Under the pieces are notes generated by a model that did no database searches, was not told where the DNA came from, and worked only from the letters and a program-made list of their open reading frames with translations. 64,000 nucleotides of DNA, from positions 4,446,501 through 4,510,500 of the forward strand of contig NZ_JACHMZ010000001.1 in the NCBI RefSeq assembly GCF_014205165.1, read 5' to 3'. The stretch's first letter is position 1. Every line of letters begins with the position of its first letter. Positions 57,727-64,000 of the stretch are shown here, piece by piece. The position numbers were made by a program, and so were the translations under genes. Source of the DNA: Micromonospora carbonacea. Lineage in GTDB: Bacteria > Actinomycetota > Actinomycetes > Mycobacteriales > Micromonosporaceae.

Positions 57727-59787
57727 TCAGCCGGGGTGGCGGGCCCGGTCGCCCGGCGTGCGGTCGCGGCCGTACGCGTCGGCGTGCCCCCAGCGGCCCG
57801 GGACGTCGAGCAGCTCGATCCGCCCGGCGCCCCTCGGCAGCGCCGGGTTGACCAGCAGGTTCTCGCCGCAGGGCGCCAGCCCGAGGACGGTGCCGAGCAG
57901 CATCAGCAGCGCGCCCGACGACCACGACTGGGGTCGGCCGGCGTGCGGGAGCTGGACAGGGAAGCGGGTGAGGTCGCGGTGGTAGCCGGCGATCACCTCC
58001 GGCACCGGGTTGCCCAGCATCTGCACGACGTCGAAGATGCCGGCCGCGATCCGGGCCGCCGCCTCGTCGCAGCCGTACCGGCGCAGCCCGGCCGCGATGA
58101 TCGCGTTGTCCGACGGCCACACGGAGCCGAGGTGCGCGCCGACCGGGTTGTAGGCCCGCTGCCCGTCGGCCAGGGTCCGCACCCCCCAGCCGGAGAAGAG
58201 CCGTGGCCCGAGGAGATGCCGGGCCACCGCCTCGGCGTGCTGCTCGGCGACGATGCCGCTCCACAGCAGGTGCCCCATGTTGGAGGCGAGCGCGTCGACC
58301 GGTTCGCCGTCGGGCCCCAGGGCCAGCGCGTAGTACTCGCGGTGGGGCAGCCAGAAGTCCCGGTTGAACCGTGCCTTCAGCTCCGCCGCCTCCCGTTCCA
58401 GCCGGTCGGCGTACACGGGGTCGTCCCAGAACTCGCGGGCCAGGCGCGCGCCGCGCCGCTTCGCGTCGTACGCGTACCCCTGCACCTCGCAGACGGCGCG
58501 GGGCAGCGCCGGCGCGCGTCCCTCGGCGTCGACGATCGCGCCGGGCGAGTTCTTCCAGCACTGGTTCTCCAGCCCGGTGCGGGTGTTGCGCCGCTGGTAG
58601 CGCACGTAGCCGTCGCCGAGGATGTCGCCGTACTCGTCGATCCAGTCCAGCGCCATCCGGGCGGGGTGGCGCAGCTCGCGGACCAGGTCCGCGTCGCCGG
58701 ACCAGCGCTCGTACTCGTCGAGCAGGATCACGAACAGCGGGGTGGTGTCGGCCGCGCTGTAGTGCAGGTAGGTGGGTGACTCGCCGAAGACGGCGTTCTC
58801 GCCGTAGCGGTACTCGGCCACGATCTTGCCGGGTTCCTCCTCGCGGTGGTCGTCGAGCCGGCCGCCCTGGCCGAGGGCGAGCAGCCGCAGGGTGGGCGGG
58901 GCCAGCTCCGGGGTGAACGGCAGCGTCTCCAGGCAGGTGATCAGGGCGTCCCGGCCGTACAGCGCCATCGCCCACGGCAGGCCGCCCACCGGCAGTTTGT
59001 CCGGGATCGACAACGGCGTGTACCGCAGCGCGGCGAGGTCGTCGAGGCTCCCCTCGTACGCCGCGCGGAGCCCGTCGTGCTCGGCGACCAGCTTCGGGGC
59101 ACGCTCGTGCCAGCGGCGCAGGTCCTCCCGCATGTCCCGGCGGACCTGCTCGCGGTGGGCCTCCAGGCTGGACCGCAGGTCCCGGGCCCCCGCCCCCCGC
59201 AGGACCATGCCGATGTTCAGGTCGGTCGTCCACGAGCCGTTCGGGGGGACCCGGATCCGGAAGGTCATCCCGTCGGGGTCCACCTCCACGGGGGCGGTGG
59301 ACGAGACGACGGTTTCCCGGCCGAACCGCTCCCGCTGGTAGGTCAGCCGGAGCTGCCCCTCGGCCGACATCGGCACGGCGACGATCCGCCGCTCCCTCGG
59401 CTCCTTGATCTCGGCGGTGTCGGCGAAGTCCGAGGCGATCTCCATCCGCACCGTGTAGTCCGCCGGCTCGGCCGAGTGGTTGAGCACCACGATCCGCTCG
59501 TTGAAGCTGTCGTCGATGGACCGGTGCCGGATCACCGAGACGTCGGCGTCGACGTAGTGGCTCGCCGCGCCGGGAACCAGCACGAACCTCGTCTCGAAGT
59601 ACGTCATCTCGTCGCGGGACAGGGCCTTCAGCCGCTTGCCGTCGATGGTGAGCACCCAGCGGGACAGGAACCGGGTGTCGAACGAGAAGAGGCCGATGGG
59701 CGCGAGCGGATCGGGCGTCATGTCGCCCTGCGCGTCGCTGACCGCGAAGGAGTTGCCGGTCAGCACGTTGACCAGTTCCTGCTTCAC
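57727..59787 (-). CDS. Glycogen-debranching-type amylo-alpha-1,6-glucosidase
   Basis: The 686-residue protein has an N-terminal glycogen-debranching N domain (SFAVSDAQGDMTPDPLAPIGLFSFDTRFLSRW) and a C-terminal (alpha/alpha)6 glycoside hydrolase domain with GGLPWAMALYGRDALITCLETL, YLHYSAADTTPLFVILL, WKNSPGAIV and GSVWPSDNAIIAAGL. The family cleaves alpha-1,6 branches of glucans or related glycosides. GTG start overlaps the upstream gene by 4 bases. The two probably form a unit. The exact glycoside is not clear, as members act on sucrose- or trehalose-like compounds as well. Confidence 0.87.
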   Translation of the reverse strand: MKQELVNVLTGNSFAVSDAQGDMTPDPLAPIGLFSFDTRFLSRWVLTIDGKRLKALSRDEMTYFETRFVLVPGAASHYVDADVSVIRHRSIDDSFNERIVVLNHSAEPADYTVRMEIASDFADTAEIKEPRERRIVAVPMSAEGQLRLTYQRERFGRETVVSSTAPVEVDPDGMTFRIRVPPNGSWTTDLNIGMVLRGAGARDLRSSLEAHREQVRRDMREDLRRWHERAPKLVAEHDGLRAAYEGSLDDLAALRYTPLSIPDKLPVGGLPWAMALYGRDALITCLETLPFTPELAPPTLRLLALGQGGRLDDHREEEPGKIVAEYRYGENAVFGESPTYLHYSAADTTPLFVILLDEYERWSGDADLVRELRHPARMALDWIDEYGDILGDGYVRYQRRNTRTGLENQCWKNSPGAIVDAEGRAPALPRAVCEVQGYAYDAKRRGARLAREFWDDPVYADRLEREAAELKARFNRDFWLPHREYYALALGPDGEPVDALASNMGHLLWSGIVAEQHAEAVARHLLGPRLFSGWGVRTLADGQRAYNPVGAHLGSVWPSDNAIIAAGLRRYGCDEAAARIAAGIFDVVQMLGNPVPEVIAGYHRDLTRFPVQLPHAGRPQSWSSGALLMLLGTVLGLAPCGENLLVNPALPRGAGRIELLDVPGRWGHADAYGRDRTPGDRARHPG

Positions 59788-60194
59788 GGCCGCTCACCCC
59801 CGTGCGACGCCGACGCACCCCGCGCCGCGGCCGCCCTGACCGCCACCTCGCGGGGGTGGCGGGCGTCGGGCGGGCCGGGGAGGAGCCGGCGCAGCAGCAT
59901 CAGCAGCCGCAGGTCCCCCTGGGCGGTGACGTCGTTGCGGACCAGCGCCGCGCCGATGTGGGTGCCCTCGGCGACGATCCGGTCGAACACCTCCCGGTCC
60001 CCCGCGACGACGAGGTCCGCCGCCTCCGCCGACCGGCTCACCCCGACCTGCTGGTCACCGATGGTGAGGAACCAGTGGTCGGTGCTGCCGTCGTCGCGGA
60101 TGTCGAGGCGCACCGTGCCGCTGACGGTGTCCGGCAGGTCCTCGTGGCGTCCCCCGACCCAGCAGGCCAGGTAATCCGCGGCGGATGCGGTCAT
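59784..60194 (-). CDS. SCP2 sterol-binding-domain protein
   Basis: The 136-residue protein resembles SCP2-type lipid-binding domains: VSGTVRLDIRDDGSTDHWFLTIGDQQVGVSR, then ADLVVAGDREVFDRIVAEGTHIGAALVRNDVTAQGDLRLLMLLRRLL near residues 60-110. Such proteins hold a hydrophobic ligand. ATG 60194 follows GGAGGG. Its stop overlaps the start of the debranching-type glucosidase gene by 4 bases, suggesting one transcript. The biological link between the two is unknown. Confidence 0.78.
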   Translation of the reverse strand: MTASAADYLACWVGGRHEDLPDTVSGTVRLDIRDDGSTDHWFLTIGDQQVGVSRSAEAADLVVAGDREVFDRIVAEGTHIGAALVRNDVTAQGDLRLLMLLRRLLPGPPDARHPREVAVRAAAARGASASHGGERP

Positions 60195-60381
60195 CGGCCC
60201 TCCCCCTCCCGGACGACACAGGTCGTTTCCGGAGCGTCCCCGCCCGGCGGGTGATCCCGGGTCACCCGGTCCGGGTGAATTCCGGCCGGCGCGTCCGGGC
60301 CGGGCGCGGCGGCGGCCGTTTGTCCGGACGTCGAACGGGCACGCCGACGGCACGAGCCGAGCGATGGAACAGGAGAGACCC

Positions 60382-61431
60382 ATGCGCGCGCTGCGGTTGC
60401 CGGGCTGGAAGTCCGAACCCGAGCTGGTCGAGGTGGCCGAACCCACCGCCGGCCCCGGTCAGGTGGTGGTGCGGATCGGCGGGGCGGGGGCCTGCCACTC
60501 CGATCTGCACCTGATGCACGACTTCGACGCCGGGGCGGTGCCCTGGAACCCGCCGTTCACCCTCGGCCACGAGAACGCCGGCTGGGTGCACGACCTCGGC
60601 GCCGGGGTGACCGGCCTAGAGGTCGGTCAGCCGGTGGCGGTCTACGGCGCGTGGGGCTGCGGCTCCTGCGACCGCTGCCGGGTGGGCGTCGACCCGTACT
60701 GCGAGAACCCGGCCGCCGCGCCGGTGCCCGGTGGGGGCGGCGGCCTCGGCCTGGACGGCGGCATGGCCGAGTACGAGCTGGTGCCCGACGCCCGGCACGT
60801 CGTGCCGCTGCCCGACGGGCTCGACCCGCTGCACGCCGCGCCGCTGACCGACGCGGGCCTCACCCCGTACCACGCGATCCGCCGGTCGTGGCACAAGCTC
60901 GCGCCCGGCAGCACCGCGGTGGTGATCGGTGTCGGCGGCCTCGGCCACGTCGGCGTGCAGATCCTGAAGGCCACCACGGCGGCGCGCGTCATCGCCGTGG
61001 ACACCCGGCCCGAGGCGCTCAAGCTGGCCGAGGAGTACGGGGCCGACCTGACGCTGCGCTCCGGCGAGGAGACCGCGCAGGAGATCCGGGGGGCCACCCC
61101 CGGCGGGCGGGGCGCGGACGTGGTCCTCGACTTCGTCGGCGCGGACGCCACGCTGCGGCTCGGCGCGGCGGCCGCCCGTACGCTCGGGGACCTCACCATC
61201 GTCGGCATCGCCGGCGGCACGCTGCCGGTGTCGTTCTTCTCCGTGCCGTACGAGGTGAGCATCCAGACGACCTACTGGGGCAGCCGGCCGGAGCTGATCG
61301 AGGTGCTCGACCTGGGCGCCCGAGGGCTGGTGCGGCCGAAGACGACCACGTTCCCGCTGGACCAGGCGGTCGACGCCTATCGGCGGCTGCGGGACGGCTC
61401 GGTGGAGGGGCGCGCGGTCATCGTCCCGTGA
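60382..61431 (+). CDS. Zinc-dependent alcohol dehydrogenase
   Basis: The 349-residue medium-chain dehydrogenase has catalytic zinc ligands C38, H63 and E64 (GACHSD and GHENAG), a structural zinc site with C93, C96, C99 and C107, and the NAD motif GVGGLGHVG near residue 178. It is closest to AdhP-type or NAD-alcohol dehydrogenases that act on small alcohols. ATG 60382 has AGGAG 6 bases before it; an ATG six codons earlier is possible but has no site. The gene is convergent with the DinB-type gene and overlaps it by 14 bases. Confidence 0.9.
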   Translation: MRALRLPGWKSEPELVEVAEPTAGPGQVVVRIGGAGACHSDLHLMHDFDAGAVPWNPPFTLGHENAGWVHDLGAGVTGLEVGQPVAVYGAWGCGSCDRCRVGVDPYCENPAAAPVPGGGGGLGLDGGMAEYELVPDARHVVPLPDGLDPLHAAPLTDAGLTPYHAIRRSWHKLAPGSTAVVIGVGGLGHVGVQILKATTAARVIAVDTRPEALKLAEEYGADLTLRSGEETAQEIRGATPGGRGADVVLDFVGADATLRLGAAAARTLGDLTIVGIAGGTLPVSFFSVPYEVSIQTTYWGSRPELIEVLDLGARGLVRPKTTTFPLDQAVDAYRRLRDGSVEGRAVIVP

Positions 61432-61930
61432 GCAGCAGGCCCCGGACGTAGGCGGCCTGGCCGACGTGCTGGAGGTCGTCCTCGGCGATGCTGACCAGCC
61501 GGACCCCGAGGGTCACCGGCGGGTCCCACGCCTCGTCGACCACCCGGTCCAGGTCCGCCGGCCGCAGCCCGGCCAGGAATCCCCGGGTCCGCTCCGCGAC
61601 CGCGTCGTGATAGTCGACGAGCGCCCGGGCGCTCTCCGGCGCGACGGCGGCGACCTGCTCCGGGGTGTGCGCGTAGCCGGTGTCGTCCGGGTCGGCGGGC
61701 AGCCCGAACCGGCCCGCCCAGTCGCCGGTGACCCAGATCTGCTCGGCGTCGAGCACGTCGGCGACGTGGTGGTCCTGCACCCGGGTCAGGTGCCACACCA
61801 GCCAGCCCACCGGGTTCGCGCCGGGCGCGGGCGCGCGGCGTAGCTGCTCCGGGGTGAGGCCGTCGACCGCGGCGCGGACCAGGGCGGGCAGCCGGCCGTA
61901 GGTCTCGGTCAGTACGTCGCTGATCTCCAC
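61418..61930 (-). CDS. DinB-fold protein (mycothiol-transferase-like, DUF664)
   Basis: The 170-residue protein has the DinB superfamily layout with histidines in VGWLVWHLTRVQDHHVADVL (near residues 40-60) and EDDLQHVGQAAYVRG near residue 150. The family includes mycothiol-dependent S-transferases, which fits an actinomycete. GTG 61930 is preferred because GAGGAGGA lies 5 bases upstream. It is not adjacent to known detoxification genes apart from the dehydrogenase. Function is inferred at family level. Confidence 0.85.
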   Translation of the reverse strand: MEISDVLTETYGRLPALVRAAVDGLTPEQLRRAPAPGANPVGWLVWHLTRVQDHHVADVLDAEQIWVTGDWAGRFGLPADPDDTGYAHTPEQVAAVAPESARALVDYHDAVAERTRGFLAGLRPADLDRVVDEAWDPPVTLGVRLVSIAEDDLQHVGQAAYVRGLLLTGR

Positions 61931-62022
61931 GCGCTTCCTCCTCGGTCGGGTGTGCGGTCCCCACGCCAGTACCGCAGGGGCGGGCGGCCAAACCTGGTGG
62001 CCGGCGCGGCGGGGCCCGGCCC

Positions 62023-62028
62023 TAGGGT
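62023..62028 (+). promoter_or_regulatory. -10 element of a probable leaderless 2H phosphoesterase transcript
   Basis: TAGGGT ends 6 bases before the GTG at 62035, so the message would start at the codon itself. No ribosome site is visible. Confidence 0.6.
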
Positions 62029-62034
62029 GTTCGG

Positions 62035-62550
62035 GTGGTCGCCGCGCTGGAGCTGTATCTCGACACCGACGCGACCCGGCGGATCCGGGTCCTGTGGGAC
62101 GCGTTGGAGTCCGAGGGCGTGCAGAGCATGCGCAGCCTGCTGGAGCGGCGGCACCGCCCGCACGTGTCGCTCGCGGTGGCCCCGCGGCTGGACCCGGACC
62201 GGGTGGCCGACGCCCTGGCCGGCACGACGGTGGCGGCCCCGCTGCGGCTGTCGTTCCGGCACGCCGGGCAGTTCGTCGGCCGGGTGCTCTGGCTGGGCCC
62301 GTCGCCCACGGCCGGCCTGCTGGCCCACCAGGCGCTCGTGCACGACCGGCTGGCCGCCGCCGGGATCGCGGTGGCCGAGCACTACCGGCCGGGGCGCTGG
62401 GTGCCGCACTGCACGCTGTCGATGCGCGTGCCCAACGCGCTGATGGCGGCCGCGGTGCGGCGCTGCCTGGAGGTGCTGCCGCTGGAGGCGACGGTGGTCG
62501 GCGCGGCGGTGACCGACCACGCCCGGGACATCTGCCGGCCGCTGCCCTGA
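62035..62550 (+). CDS. 2H phosphoesterase / 2'-5' RNA ligase-like protein
   Basis: The 171-residue protein has the two HxS/T motifs of the 2H phosphoesterase superfamily: H43-V-S45 in RPHVSLAV and H125-C-T127 in VPHCTLSM. Spacing and overall length match the LigT/CPDase-like family, which acts on cyclic phosphates or 2'-5' RNA bonds. The natural substrate in actinomycetes is unknown. GTG 62035 follows a -10 box by 6 bases, hence leaderless. It is isolated between the DinB gene and a 227-base AT-richer spacer. Confidence 0.88.
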   Translation: MVAALELYLDTDATRRIRVLWDALESEGVQSMRSLLERRHRPHVSLAVAPRLDPDRVADALAGTTVAAPLRLSFRHAGQFVGRVLWLGPSPTAGLLAHQALVHDRLAAAGIAVAEHYRPGRWVPHCTLSMRVPNALMAAAVRRCLEVLPLEATVVGAAVTDHARDICRPLP

Positions 62551-62777
62551 TCCGTCGGGACAACGACGCCGAGCTATGCGAGGAATCCTCACGGACCGTA
62601 CGCGGCCGGCCGAGTCCAGCACTTAAGGATGATTCAGGGGTCAATTCTGGGGTCGATTGATCCCACCTCGCACGCGACTCAGATTACGGGTTACCGAATG
62701 CGCGATCTCCTTGCCGAAAACGAATTCCGTACTTACATTTCACGGAGTTTACGCTCAGCCTGTGCGGAGGAGAGCAC

Positions 62778-63608
62778 GTGGAACTCACATTGACCTTCGA
62801 CGCCGCGTATGCGGCCCACGCGGCGGTCGTCATGTCGACCGTCGCCGAGTCGAACCCGGGCCAGGCGGTCCGCTACTGGCTCATCGCGGCCGACGACGTC
62901 AGCCCCTCGGCCCGCGCCGCCCTCGGCCGGGCGGCCGGGCCCGACGCCACCGTGGAGTACCTGCGGGTGGACACGTCCGTGGTGAACCTGCCGAAGGGCA
63001 GCGACCCCGTGATGGCCTACCTGTCCCCGGCGATGTACCTGCGCCTGCTGGTCCCGGCCGCGCTTCCCGACGAGGTGCGGCGGGTCCTCTACCTCGACTG
63101 CGACACGATGTGCACGAACAGCCTGGCCCCGCTGTTCGACGTGGACCTGGGCGGCGTCCCGCTGGGCGCGGTCCGGGACCCGTTCAACCGGCGGCTGCTC
63201 GACATGGGCGGAATCCCCGGCCTCGCCGATTACCGCGACCTGGACCCGTGGGCCTCCTACTTCAACTCGGGGGTGCTGCTGATCGACGTGCACCGGTGGC
63301 GGGAGTGCGAGGTCACCGAGAAGGCGCTGGCGTACCTCACCCGGCACGCCCACGAGTCGCGGTATCCGGACCAGGACGCCCTCAACTACGCCGTGTACGA
63401 CAACTGGCTGCGGCTGCCCCGGCAGTGGAACGACCTGATGGCCTGGCGGCTGGAGCCCGAGTTCGGCGGGAAGCTCTCCGACTCGGCGGTGCTCCACCCG
63501 GCCGGACCGATCAAGCCGTGGCAGCCCGGCTTCCCGAAGGGGGCCCGGCGCGACCTGTACTGGCGGCACCGCCGCCGCAACGGCGGGCTGGTCGCCGCCC
63601 GCCGCTGA
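62778..63608 (+). CDS. Glycosyltransferase family 8
   Basis: The 276-residue protein is a GT-A family 8 glycosyltransferase: N-terminal LTLTFDAAYAAHAAVVMST, DxD metal motif D107-C-D109 in LYLDCDTMCTN, and the C-terminal HPAGPIKPWQPG (HxxGxxKPW). YFNSGVLLIDVHRWRE is also diagnostic. Members such as LgtC and RfaJ use UDP-glucose or UDP-galactose with retention of configuration. GTG 62778 follows GGAGGA. It stands alone after an AT-richer spacer, which could reflect recent acquisition, though codon use looks native. Confidence 0.9.
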   Translation: MELTLTFDAAYAAHAAVVMSTVAESNPGQAVRYWLIAADDVSPSARAALGRAAGPDATVEYLRVDTSVVNLPKGSDPVMAYLSPAMYLRLLVPAALPDEVRRVLYLDCDTMCTNSLAPLFDVDLGGVPLGAVRDPFNRRLLDMGGIPGLADYRDLDPWASYFNSGVLLIDVHRWRECEVTEKALAYLTRHAHESRYPDQDALNYAVYDNWLRLPRQWNDLMAWRLEPEFGGKLSDSAVLHPAGPIKPWQPGFPKGARRDLYWRHRRRNGGLVAARR

Positions 63609-63775
63609 CCCGGCGCACCCGGCCGCCGGGCCGCCGACCGGGCGCACTCCCGCCGCCGCGCCGCCGACTCCGCCCGGGCCGCCGCGCCGCCGGCACCGGG
63701 GCCCGACCGCCGGACCGGACCGCAACCCGGACCGGCGGGACGGGTCACGGCGGGCGTTCTGCCATCATCGTCACG

Positions 63776-64000
63776 ATGTCCGCCACCCCACCCGCGCCGG
63801 CCGCCGCCCGCGCCGCCGCGCCCCCGGCCGGCCCCGCCACCCCCGCACGCGGCGCCGTGCTCGAAGCGGTGCTGGAACGCGTCACGTACGTCAACGAGGA
63901 GACCGGGTACACCATCGCCCGGGTCGCCACCGACCGCTCCGGCGACGACCTGCTCACCGTGGTCGGCGCCCTGCCCGGCGCGCAGCCCGGCGAACGGCTG
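63776..64000 (+). CDS. RecD2-like ATP-dependent DNA helicase, N-terminal fragment
   Basis: Seventy-five codons of an open frame run off the right edge. After a 25-residue Ala/Pro-rich leader, GAVLEAVLERVTYVNEETGYTIARVATD and LLTVVGALPGAQPGERL match the N-terminal OB-like domain of RecD2-type helicases. The helicase motifs would lie beyond the window. ATG 63776 lacks a clear ribosome site. The call rests on a short but characteristic segment. Confidence 0.7.
   Translation, partial: MSATPPAPAAARAAAPPAGPATPARGAVLEAVLERVTYVNEETGYTIARVATDRSGDDLLTVVGALPGAQPGERL

Noticed and set aside
62551..62777. AT-richer spacer before the GT8 gene considered as an attachment site or RNA gene
   Set aside because: No direct repeats, tRNA-like fold, or integrase gene was found nearby; it may simply be a promoter region.

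Overview
The window is very GC-rich DNA with many GTG starts, tight 4-base gene overlaps and several apparently leaderless promoters (a TAGGCT-like -10 box 6-7 bases before the start codon). Together with mycothiol-type DinB proteins, an NsrR/Hmp pair and a c-di-AMP riboswitch of actinobacterial type, this points to an actinomycete. The overall style, and a hairpin at 48073-48118 that I recognise from memory as a repeated element of Micromonospora and Salinispora, suggest Micromonosporaceae. No tRNA, rRNA, CRISPR array, prophage or insertion sequence was seen.

Region 1 (1-19.7 kb) is a cell-surface glycan locus. It holds two DegT/DnrJ-type sugar aminotransferases, a Gfo/Idh/MocA oxidoreductase, a sugar epimerase, a left-handed beta-helix acetyltransferase, a flippase-like membrane protein and glycosyltransferases. 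It also holds an ABC-2 glycan exporter (permease plus ATPase), a fused CDP-ribitol-forming enzyme (IspD-type cytidylyltransferase plus SDR reductase, like Haemophilus Bcs1) and a TagB/TagF-type polyol-phosphate transferase. Together these look like a teichoic-acid-type polymer pathway. Embedded in it is an unusual acyl-activation module: an AMP-forming ligase, LuxE-like acyl-protein synthetase and LuxC-like acyl reductase on one strand, with an acyl carrier protein and a ketoreductase-like SDR diverging from them.

Region 2 (19.7-25.1 kb) interrupts the glycan genes with small hypothetical genes, a membrane-anchored C39-type peptidase behind a long leader carrying a c-di-AMP (ydaO) riboswitch, and an acyltransferase-3 membrane protein.

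Region 3 (25.1-38.2 kb) resumes glycan synthesis. After a pyruvyltransferase and a family 2 glycosyltransferase comes a tightly packed run containing recognisable equivalents of all six CMP-pseudaminic acid enzymes (PseH, PseI, PseB, PseC, a SpsF/PseF-type cytidylyltransferase, PseG). Two unassigned genes sit among them, and a polytopic membrane protein lies convergent at the end. The locus as a whole suggests a wall polymer built from ribitol phosphate and/or pseudaminic acid, in line with the teichulosonic acids known from actinomycetes.

Region 4 (38.3-64 kb) is mostly housekeeping and stress genes: AlkB, an NCS2 permease, ParC, and ParE split by a 484-residue HNH intein. Further on are a secreted SGNH hydrolase, NsrR with divergent flavohaemoglobin, assorted hydrolases and transferases, a DUF72 protein, two DinB-fold proteins, a glycogen-debranching-type glucosidase, a zinc alcohol dehydrogenase, a 2H phosphoesterase, a GT8 glycosyltransferase and the start of a RecD2-like helicase cut by the window edge.
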